In this document: positions 1-5,240 of the stretch, one piece after another
Numbering within the stretch: position 1 is the stretch's first letter
Layout of the letters: each line of letters begins with the position of its first letter
DNA from: an uncultured Prevotella sp.
GTDB lineage: Bacteria > Bacteroidota > Bacteroidia > Bacteroidales > Bacteroidaceae
DNA: 5,240 nt
Reading direction: 5' to 3'
Assembly: GCA_934281565.1 (NCBI GenBank)
Contig: CAKQXI010000151.1
Span: forward strand, 1 to 5,240
Translations under genes and position numbers: made by a program
Notes under the pieces: model-generated
Told to the model about the DNA's origin: nothing
What the model saw: the letters and a program-made list of their open reading frames with translations, nothing else
The model's database searches: none

Positions 1-1475
1 ATAGTACCCACATTAAGGAAAGCCTGCTCTGGCAAGTCATCCACCTCACCGTCAAGGATAGCATTGAAGCCCTTGATGGTTTCTTCAATAGGAACCATGA
101 CACCTTTCAAGCCAGTGAACTGCTCGGCTACGGCGAATGGTTGACTCAAGAAACGCTGTACTCGACGAGCACGGTTCACAGTCAACTTATCTTCATCTGA
201 TAGCTCATCCATACCGAGGATGGCAATAATATCTTGCAACTCATTGTAACGCTGCAACAACTGCTTTACTCGCTGTGCACAGTCGTAATGAGCCTTGCCT
301 ACAATCAGTGGGTCGAGGATACGAGAGGTAGAACCTAATGGGTCTACGGCTGGATAGATACCTAACTCGGCAATCTTACGTGACAACTCGGTGGTAGCAT
401 CGAGGTGCGTAAAGGTTGTGGCTGGAGCAGGGTCGGTCAAGTCGTCCGCAGGAACATACACAGCTTGCACTGATGTGATGGAACCTTTCTTGGTAGAGGT
501 AATTCGCTCCTGCATGGCACCCATCTCGGAAGCCAAGGTTGGCTGATAACCTACGGCTGATGGCATACGACCCAACAATGCGGATACCTCAGAACCTGCC
601 TGTGTAAAACGGAAGATATTATCAATGAAGAACATAATATCGGCAGATTCACCATTCTTGCCGCCATGATCACGGAATTCCTCGGCAACGGTCAAACCAG
701 AAAGAGCCACGGAAGCACGTGCCCCAGGCGGCTCGTTCATCTGACCATAGACAAGGGTAGCTTGGCTCTTTGCCAGTTCCTCTGGATCAACGAGTGAGAG
801 GTCCCACTTGCCTTGTTCCATTGCTTCCTTGAACTTGTCACCATATTTAATAACGCCAGACTCGAGCATATCACGAATCAAGTCATTGCCCTCACGAGTA
901 CGCTCGCCGACACCAGCGAACACAGAGTAACCGTTATGACCTTTGGCAATATTGTTGATCAACTCCATGATAAGCACCGTCTTACCGACACCAGCACCAC
1001 CGAACAAACCTATCTTACCACCTTTCATGTAAGGTTCGAGCAAGTCGATGACCTTGATACCAGTGGCAAGCATCTCCTTATGAGTAGACAGTTCGTCAAA
1101 CTTAGGAGCCTCACAGTGGATAGGATAAGAGCCTTCCATGTCCAATTCCTTCATACCGTCGATAGGCTGTCCGATGACATTCATCATACGACCCTTGATT
1201 TGCTCTCCAGCAGGCATCGTGATAGGGCTACCAGTAGAGATAACCTCCAAGCCACGCTGCAAGCCATCAGTGTTGTCCATAGCGACACAACGTACGGTAT
1301 CCTCGCCGATGTGCTGTTGCACCTCGATGATAAGTTCGCGACCGTCTGGGCGTTTCACTTTCAGAGCTTCGTAAATCTTTGGAAGCACTTTCTCAGGATT
1401 CTCGCCCTTGGTATCGAAATAAACATCGATGACAGGACCGATAATCTGCGAAATGTGTCCGTTAATTTGTGACAT
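1..1475 (-). CDS. atpD: F1Fo ATP synthase subunit beta (3' end cut by window edge)
   Basis: Catalytic beta subunit of the F1 sector of ATP synthase, which makes ATP from ADP and phosphate on the cytoplasmic face of the inner membrane. The visible part is 491 codons from ATG at 1475-1473. The usual family length is a little over 500, so probably only 10-20 residues are missing. Seen in the translation: Walker A GGAGVGKT (residues 159-166, with K165 and T166); GERTREGNDL with the presumed catalytic E191; Walker B ending in D285 (IMFFID); the alpha/beta family signature PAVDPLGSTS (375-384); and the lever loop as DELSDED (423-429), a conservative form of DELSEED. Around residues 220-238 there is an extra segment (KWDLSLVDPEELAKSQ) before LVYGQMNEPPG that E. 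coli AtpD lacks and that I associate with Bacteroidota proteins. In this phylum atpD usually opens the atp operon, so atpC is expected just beyond the left edge. The leader is A-rich without a clear Shine-Dalgarno. Identity is very secure. Confidence 0.98.
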   Translation of the reverse strand, partial: MSQINGHISQIIGPVIDVYFDTKGENPEKVLPKIYEALKVKRPDGRELIIEVQQHIGEDTVRCVAMDNTDGLQRGLEVISTGSPITMPAGEQIKGRMMNVIGQPIDGMKELDMEGSYPIHCEAPKFDELSTHKEMLATGIKVIDLLEPYMKGGKIGLFGGAGVGKTVLIMELINNIAKGHNGYSVFAGVGERTREGNDLIRDMLESGVIKYGDKFKEAMEQGKWDLSLVDPEELAKSQATLVYGQMNEPPGARASVALSGLTVAEEFRDHGGKNGESADIMFFIDNIFRFTQAGSEVSALLGRMPSAVGYQPTLASEMGAMQERITSTKKGSITSVQAVYVPADDLTDPAPATTFTHLDATTELSRKIAELGIYPAVDPLGSTSRILDPLIVGKAHYDCAQRVKQLLQRYNELQDIIAILGMDELSDEDKLTVNRARRVQRFLSQPFAVAEQFTGLKGVMVPIEETIKGFNAILDGEVDDLPEQAFLNVGT

Positions 1476-1531
1476 AAGCTATTTTTTTAAATGTTAACTA
1501 TTTTATTGTTATACTATATTCAAGTTGCGTG

Positions 1532-1563
1532 CAAAAGTAACAAACATTCATGAAAACTCCAAA
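1532..1563 (-). promoter_or_regulatory. Bacteroidota-type promoter for atpD
   Basis: On the minus strand TTTG (1563-1560) is followed by a 20-base spacer and then TACTTTTG (1539-1532). This matches the Bacteroidota housekeeping sigma consensus of a -33 TTTG and a -7 TAnnTTTG about 19-21 bases apart. Transcription would start near 1526, giving a leader of roughly 50 bases before the atpD ATG. The site lies in the spacer after pfkA, so atpD and the rest of the atp operon can be transcribed independently of pfkA. Assigned from the motif alone; no start site was measured. Confidence 0.8.
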
Positions 1564-1586
1564 ATTATTCAGAGTTTTATTCTTCT

Positions 1587-1611
1587 TTAAACCATTTTTA
1601 GTGAGGTTTAA
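1587..1611 (-). terminator. Weak stem-loop after pfkA, possible terminator
   Basis: A perfect 7-bp inverted repeat, TTAAACC (1587-1593) and GGTTTAA (1605-1611), with an 11-base loop, starts 8 bases past the pfkA stop codon and ends before the atpD promoter. The position suits a pfkA 3' end. However, the stem is short and AT-rich, and in the pfkA direction it is followed by GAAGAATAAAAC and not by a U tract. It is not a canonical intrinsic terminator and may be chance. Confidence 0.3.
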
Positions 1612-1619
1612 TACATTTT

Positions 1620-2597
1620 TTAGATGCTCAACTCATCAAGCACTTTGATTAGCTTTCTATCGAATGGTTTGTCTGAACGAATAGCCTCTGACAATGGCAC
1701 ATACACGACCTCGTTGTTGCGCACGCCTATCATGACATTGCGCTGTCCTTGCATGATTGCCTCCACTGCTCCACAACCTGTACGGGAAGCAAGGATACGA
1801 TCACGGGCTGATGGACGACCGCCACGTTGCAAGTGACCGAGGATTGACACACGTACATCAAACTCTGGGAACTCCTTGCGTACACGGTCGGCATAATAAA
1901 GTGCTCCACACTTAGGGCTCTCCGACACGATGACGATGCAACTTTTCTTTGACTTGCGGATACCACGCTCCATGAACTGCGCCAACTGGTCTACATCCGT
2001 TGAGTCCTCTGGGATGATGGCTGCCTCCGCTCCACTTGCAATGGCACTGTTCTGAGCCAAGAAGCCCGCATCTCGTCCCATTACTTCTATAAAGAAGATA
2101 CGTTCATGGCTTTGGGCTGTATCACGGATACGGTCCACGCACTCTACGATGGTGTTCATGGTTGTATCGTAACCGATGGTGTTGTCGGTGCCATAGAGGT
2201 CATTGTCGATTGTACCGGGAAGACCAATGCAGCAAATGTCAAACTCCTTGGCGAAATTCATCGCTCCTGTCAGTGAGCCATTGCCACCAATGACTACCAA
2301 AGCATCAATTTCTTCTTTCTGGATTGTCTCATAGGCTTTCTGACGACCTTCTTCGGTCATGAACTCCTTTGAGCGAGCTGTTTTCAAGATTGTACCGCCA
2401 GTGCCGATGATACCGCTCACATTCTCCGTGGTAAAAGTCTTGATCTCGTCATTGATCAGACCATCATATCCACGGAAGATGCCTTTCACTTGGAAACCAT
2501 TATAGATAGCAGAGCGGGTTACCGCACGTATCGCAGCATTCATACCAGGTGCATCACCACCTGATGTCAGTACACCTATTGTTTTAATTTTTGCCAT
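1620..2597 (-). CDS. pfkA: ATP-dependent 6-phosphofructokinase
   Basis: Cytoplasmic enzyme that phosphorylates fructose 6-phosphate to fructose 1,6-bisphosphate, the committed step of glycolysis. The 325-residue product has the usual length of the short bacterial PfkA. Visible motifs: nucleotide loop TSGGDAPGMNAAIR (11-24); IGGNGS (103-108); catalytic loop PGTIDND (127-133, with T129, D131 and D133); SHER (163-166) and MGRDAG (173-178), both sugar-phosphate contacts; the substrate-site glutamate in SES (225-227); and GHLQRGG (254-260). Glycines at 107 and 128 are the ATP-type pair; pyrophosphate-dependent enzymes carry GGDDT and PKTIDND there. One oddity is Asn106, where E. coli and most relatives have the Mg2+-coordinating Asp (GGDGS). 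ATG at 2597-2595 is preceded 9 bases upstream by AAGG (2610-2607), a weak Shine-Dalgarno. The gene lies 104 bases after the antiporter and 144 before atpD, all on one strand. I found no good -7/-33 pair of its own, so read-through from the antiporter promoter is possible. Confidence 0.96.
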   Translation of the reverse strand: MAKIKTIGVLTSGGDAPGMNAAIRAVTRSAIYNGFQVKGIFRGYDGLINDEIKTFTTENVSGIIGTGGTILKTARSKEFMTEEGRQKAYETIQKEEIDALVVIGGNGSLTGAMNFAKEFDICCIGLPGTIDNDLYGTDNTIGYDTTMNTIVECVDRIRDTAQSHERIFFIEVMGRDAGFLAQNSAIASGAEAAIIPEDSTDVDQLAQFMERGIRKSKKSCIVIVSESPKCGALYYADRVRKEFPEFDVRVSILGHLQRGGRPSARDRILASRTGCGAVEAIMQGQRNVMIGVRNNEVVYVPLSEAIRSDKPFDRKLIKVLDELSI

Positions 2598-2665
2598 AAC
2601 TATATACCTTATTATATATAATGATTAATTTGGATTGTTCTTTTTAGAAAATTTAGTTTCGTTCC

Positions 2666-2696
2666 TATTATATGGTATGGAAACCTCCCTATAATA
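2666..2696 (-). terminator. Stem-loop just after antiporter gene, possible weak terminator
   Basis: TATTATA (2666-2672) and TATAATA (2690-2696) form a perfect 7-bp inverted repeat. The stem can be extended by two G-C pairs (2674-2675 with 2688-2689) after a one-base bulge. It starts 5 bases beyond the antiporter stop codon. In that reading direction a modest T-rich stretch (TAAATTTTCT) follows only after about 10 bases, so it is a poor match to a textbook intrinsic terminator. It could mark the 3' end of the antiporter mRNA, be a processing or stability hairpin in a joint antiporter-pfkA transcript, or be an accident of AT-rich sequence. Confidence 0.35.
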
Positions 2697-2701
2697 TATC
2701 T

Positions 2702-4141
2702 TTAAATCGTCAAATGGATTGTCCCTGCTACAAGATTGTGCGACAACCAAAGGATTGCCAAGCCAATCACACCTCCAAGGAGTGCTTTCCAACCTATGTT
2801 GCTGAAGAACCACCCCATGTGCATACGCTCCATCTTCATAAGTGCCAAGCCACTGATAGTGCCGATGCCAAGCACATTGCCTCCTGCCATGACGCAGTAG
2901 GCGATGACTTGCCAATAAATGCCATTGCAATTATAAACGGTCATCAGATGTTGGAATGGATCATTAAGACCTGCCACATCCTGGAAAGAAAAAAAGCTCA
3001 TTGCCGTTGCAAAATTATCAAGCACTGTGCTGATAATCCCTGCCACCACTCCATGCAGCCATACATTGGGATTACTTTCATTTATCCCAAGATAGTCGGT
3101 AACGTCATTGAACGCTCCTGTCTCTTTCACTACCCCCACGGCAAGCATGATGCCCATTACGAACAGTATCATCTGGATAACCCCATACTGGAGCACACGA
3201 GGCGTACGATGCTCTACCATCGCATCCATATTCATCAGCTTGCGATTGAATATCTCATTTACGATCCAAAGGATGGACACCACGCAAAGAGCACCCAAGA
3301 ATGGACTCAACTTGGTGATGTTATGGAACGTAGGGATAAACCACAGTCCGCCGATACCCACGAACAGCATCAACAGACGTTGCCATACATTGAGACGAGT
3401 GTCGTCACCACGATATGGCATCACGATCCACTCTGTATCCACACGCTCTGGGAGCATCTTTGAAATCATGTAAGTAGGAACCAGCCATGCTGCCAAGCAA
3501 GGTAGCAACAATGACATGGAGAAATGGGTCGCTGTAACGGCTCCCATGTTCCAAAGTACCAATCCCTCTGGATTACCTATCACCGTCAGCGCTCCCCCAC
3601 AATTGGCAGCCAACAAGATAGAGCTACCATAAATCATGCGTTGGCGACGACTTGGGATGATACCGTGCATAATCGTCAGCATCATCACTGTGGTAGTCAA
3701 ATTGTCAAGATTGGCTGAAATGGCAAACGTCACAATAGCCAAAGTCCAAAGCATCCTCTTGCTATTGCGAGTACGAAGCAACTGCCGTATAAAGTCGAAG
3801 CAACCGTTGTTATTCAAGATTTCCACGATGGTCATCGTAGACAGGAGGAAAAGGACTATCTCCGCTGCTCTCGCCACATTGGGCAGGAAGACATTGCGGG
3901 CGATGAAGTACTTCACCGTGGTGCTCGTGGCTGGCATCGTATGCAGCCCATCCATGTTTAGAAATCTCGAAAAGCCGTAAGCGTGTTGTGTAGTCACGAA
4001 ATCCATGCCGAAACAAACATAGAGAACCCATCCTACCGTTCCAGCAAAAATCGCTACGGCAGCACGGTTCACTTTGGTAACATTCTCCGTTGCAATCAGG
4101 AGATAACCCATCAGCAATATGGCTACGATGACTAATGTCAT
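2702..4141 (-). CDS. nhaD: NhaD-family Na+/H+ antiporter (ArsB/NhaD ion transporter superfamily)
   Basis: Inner-membrane protein of 479 residues predicted to exchange cytoplasmic Na+ (or Li+) for H+, serving sodium extrusion and pH homeostasis. It is almost wholly hydrophobic, with about 11-13 membrane segments (for example near 2-17, 27-44, 92-110, 131-158, 170-188, 205-226, 255-271, 279-297, 318-339, 360-384, 405-420, 452-470). The two inverted-repeat halves each carry the superfamily Asp-Asn motif inside a helix: SANLDNLTTT (142-151, D146/N147) and STVLDNFATAMSF (371-383, D375/N376). Each is followed by a glycine-rich loop: NCGGALTVIGNPEG (180-193) and AGGNVLGIGTISGLALMKMER (starting at 419). 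That second loop with its M-x-MER end is typical of NhaD. The first loop reads GNPEG where the family usually has GDVTTT, so ion specificity is less certain than fold. The start at 4141 is well fixed: an in-frame TGA (4162-4160) lies upstream with no other ATG between. No Shine-Dalgarno is seen. The symbol reflects family, not proven function. Confidence 0.87.
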   Translation of the reverse strand: MTLVIVAILLMGYLLIATENVTKVNRAAVAIFAGTVGWVLYVCFGMDFVTTQHAYGFSRFLNMDGLHTMPATSTTVKYFIARNVFLPNVARAAEIVLFLLSTMTIVEILNNNGCFDFIRQLLRTRNSKRMLWTLAIVTFAISANLDNLTTTVMMLTIMHGIIPSRRQRMIYGSSILLAANCGGALTVIGNPEGLVLWNMGAVTATHFSMSLLLPCLAAWLVPTYMISKMLPERVDTEWIVMPYRGDDTRLNVWQRLLMLFVGIGGLWFIPTFHNITKLSPFLGALCVVSILWIVNEIFNRKLMNMDAMVEHRTPRVLQYGVIQMILFVMGIMLAVGVVKETGAFNDVTDYLGINESNPNVWLHGVVAGIISTVLDNFATAMSFFSFQDVAGLNDPFQHLMTVYNCNGIYWQVIAYCVMAGGNVLGIGTISGLALMKMERMHMGWFFSNIGWKALLGGVIGLAILWLSHNLVAGTIHLTI

Positions 4142-4166
4142 AACACTATTTTTAGTTTTTCAAACG

Positions 4167-4200
4167 CAAAGTTAACAAATTATCTGAAAAAAAAAGCAAA
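4167..4200 (-). promoter_or_regulatory. Bacteroidota-type promoter for the NhaD antiporter
   Basis: The minus strand carries TAACTTTG (4174-4167), a full match to the -7 element TAnnTTTG. TTTG (4200-4197) lies upstream as a candidate -33 element. The spacer is 22 bases, one or two longer than ideal, and contains a run of nine T. Transcription would start near 4160, leaving a very short leader of about 20 bases before the antiporter ATG, too short for a riboswitch or attenuator. Motif-based only. Confidence 0.65.
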
Positions 4201-4226
4201 GTGAACGTTTTTTTAAAACTTTTTAT

Positions 4227-4234
4227 TACCTTTG
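4227..4234 (+). promoter_or_regulatory. -7 element of a promoter for the glycosyltransferase
   Basis: TACCTTTG on the plus strand is a full match to the Bacteroidota -7 consensus TAnnTTTG, set in a T- and A-rich stretch as is common for these promoters. No clear TTTG lies 19-21 bases upstream, so the -33 half is poor. Transcription would begin near 4240, about 50 bases ahead of the ATG at 4294. It faces away from the antiporter promoter, with about 50 bases between the two -7 elements. Confidence 0.6.
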
Positions 4235-4293
4235 TTCTCACAATTCGATGTCTCATTACATTCTAATTAATAAAAGATAACATTTAGATAAAA

Positions 4294-5240
4294 ATGCAAA
4301 GTCTACAAACTGAATTATCATCTATCCAGACACCATTGGTCAGCTTCATCATTGTTGTTGACAACAATCCTGTGGAACATCTCCAAGAATGTCTCAGAAG
4401 TATTTTCCAATTATCATTGAATGCCAAGGAACGAGAGATCATCCTTGTTGATGACGGCAGCGATGTTTGTCCTTTGGACGAACTGAAAGAATGGGAGGAA
4501 GATATTATCTATATCCGCCAACGCCGACAAGGAAAGGCTACAGCAAGAAACCGTGGGTTGCAAATGGCTACTGGCAAGTTCATACAATTTGTCGATGGTG
4601 ACGACCATTTGATCAGGGCACCTTACGAGCATTGCTTGGACATCGTGAGATACCACAACCCAGACATCGTATATTTCGAGGAGACGAACAAGTCGGAGGT
4701 TGAGATACCTTTTACATATAGTGCTCCCATAAGTGGAAGCATTTACTTGCATAACAACAGTTTGCGTGCCTCTGCTTGCAGTTACCTTTTCCGTTACAGC
4801 TTATTGATTAACTTGCGGTTTACCCCCGGAGTGCTACAAGAAGATGAGGAGTTTACTCCCCAACTGTTCCTACGGGCAGACCGTGTAATCAGCACCAGTT
4901 CCAAAGCCTATTTCTATCGCAACAAGAAATCCAGCATTGACACTTCTGCCAACAAGCATACTAAGTGCCAGCAGCTTACCGACATGGAACGCATCATATT
5001 CCGTCTTCAAGAAGTTGCCAACACATTGCACGGTAGTGACCGAATAGCCTTGAACCGTCGCATCGCCCAACTCACGATGGACTATCTCTATAACACTATC
5101 GTCTTGACAAGAAGTTATCGTCACCTTAAAGAGAACATCAAGCGTATGCACAACAGGGGTCTCTATCCTCTCCCCGAAAAGAACTATACAAAGAAATACC
5201 ACTTATTCCGAAAACTTATCAATACGAGAATAGGCAGAAT
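4294..5240 (+). CDS. Family 2 glycosyltransferase (3' end cut by window edge)
   Basis: Predicted GT-A fold transferase that moves a sugar from a nucleotide-sugar donor to a growing surface glycan, acting at the cytoplasmic face of the inner membrane. The window shows 315 codons with no stop. Visible GT2 features: first beta strand LVSFIIVVDN (15-24), where most relatives have a V-Y-N ending; EIILVDDGSD (48-57), binding the nucleotide; RQGKATARNRGL (78-89); GKFIQFVDGDDHL (94-106), the metal-binding DxD-type site; and QEDEEF (182-187), matching the usual position of the catalytic base. Residues beyond about 225 form a basic, mainly helical tail. There is no signal peptide and no obvious membrane segment. 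ATG 4294 is the first start after an in-frame TAG at 4285. The leader is A-rich with no Shine-Dalgarno. It stands divergent from the antiporter and is probably the first gene of a polysaccharide unit to the right. Donor and acceptor sugars cannot be read from the sequence. Confidence 0.9.
   Translation, partial: MQSLQTELSSIQTPLVSFIIVVDNNPVEHLQECLRSIFQLSLNAKEREIILVDDGSDVCPLDELKEWEEDIIYIRQRRQGKATARNRGLQMATGKFIQFVDGDDHLIRAPYEHCLDIVRYHNPDIVYFEETNKSEVEIPFTYSAPISGSIYLHNNSLRASACSYLFRYSLLINLRFTPGVLQEDEEFTPQLFLRADRVISTSSKAYFYRNKKSSIDTSANKHTKCQQLTDMERIIFRLQEVANTLHGSDRIALNRRIAQLTMDYLYNTIVLTRSYRHLKENIKRMHNRGLYPLPEKNYTKKYHLFRKLINTRIGR

Noticed and set aside
813..1472. A 219-codon open frame on the plus strand
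   Set aside because: It is fully antisense to atpD, whose minus-strand translation is unmistakable. Strong codon constraint in atpD explains the lack of stops.
2611..2622. A perfect 12-base palindrome, ATTATATATAAT, just upstream of the pfkA ribosome-binding site
   Set aside because: It is only A and T in an AT-rich spacer, so chance is a sufficient explanation. Nothing else marks it as an operator.
2598..2701. A possible own promoter for pfkA (TAAATTTT on the minus strand)
   Set aside because: The last base of the -7 element is wrong, and no TTTG lies 19-21 bases upstream. Too weak to list as a feature.
2625..2930. A 101-codon minus-strand frame spanning the antiporter 3' end and the spacer
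   Set aside because: Most of it overlaps the antiporter gene out of frame and its sequence is rich in Trp, His and Arg without any motif. It is a shadow frame.
2672..3463. A 263-codon open frame on the plus strand
   Set aside because: It lies antisense within the antiporter gene, is full of His and Cys in no recognisable pattern, and matches no domain. The minus-strand frame gives a clear membrane protein with family motifs, so this is a shadow frame.
4414..5202. Two minus-strand open frames (110-112 codons) opposite the glycosyltransferase
   Set aside because: Both are antisense to the GT2 coding region, which has ordered motifs in the plus frame. They have no recognisable domain and no leader signals.
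1..5240. Search by eye for CRISPR repeats, tRNA or rRNA, insertion-sequence ends, long direct repeats or a hidden novel system
   Set aside because: None was seen. Four genes fill nearly all of the window and the spacers are short, AT-rich and accounted for by promoters and small hairpins.

Overview
The window reads as an ordinary chromosomal segment from a member of the Bacteroidota, most likely the Prevotella/Segatella group. Three things support this: the protein sequences themselves, three intergenic copies of the Bacteroidota -7 promoter element (TAnnTTTG), and leaders that are mostly A/T-rich with little Shine-Dalgarno character. By eye, GC content is moderate in genes and low in the spacers. 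The genus is inferred from recalled family sequences and was not tested by a search.

Layout from left to right. (1) 1-1475, minus strand: atpD, the catalytic beta subunit of the F1Fo ATP synthase. Its last few codons run off the left edge. (2) 1476-1619: a spacer with a small inverted repeat just after pfkA and a very good Bacteroidota promoter for atpD. (3) 1620-2597, minus strand: pfkA, ATP-type 6-phosphofructokinase. (4) 2598-2701: an AT-rich spacer with a hairpin just after the antiporter gene and a weak AAGG ribosome-binding site for pfkA. (5) 2702-4141, minus strand: a multi-spanning NhaD-family Na+/H+ antiporter. (6) 4142-4293: a divergent intergenic region with one promoter facing each way. 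(7) 4294 to the right edge, plus strand: a family 2 glycosyltransferase, lacking only its C-terminal end.

The three minus-strand genes share an energy and ion-homeostasis theme: sodium/proton exchange, the committed step of glycolysis, and ATP synthesis coupled to an ion gradient. atpD appears to have its own promoter, so the three need not form one transcript. The glycosyltransferase is transcribed away from them and is probably the first gene of a separate surface-glycan unit to the right.

I found no mobile element, CRISPR array, RNA gene or evident novel system. The points most worth a second look are an Asp-to-Asn change at the presumed Mg2+-binding position of PfkA, and an unusual GNPEG motif in the antiporter where NhaD proteins usually carry an acidic GD-type motif.
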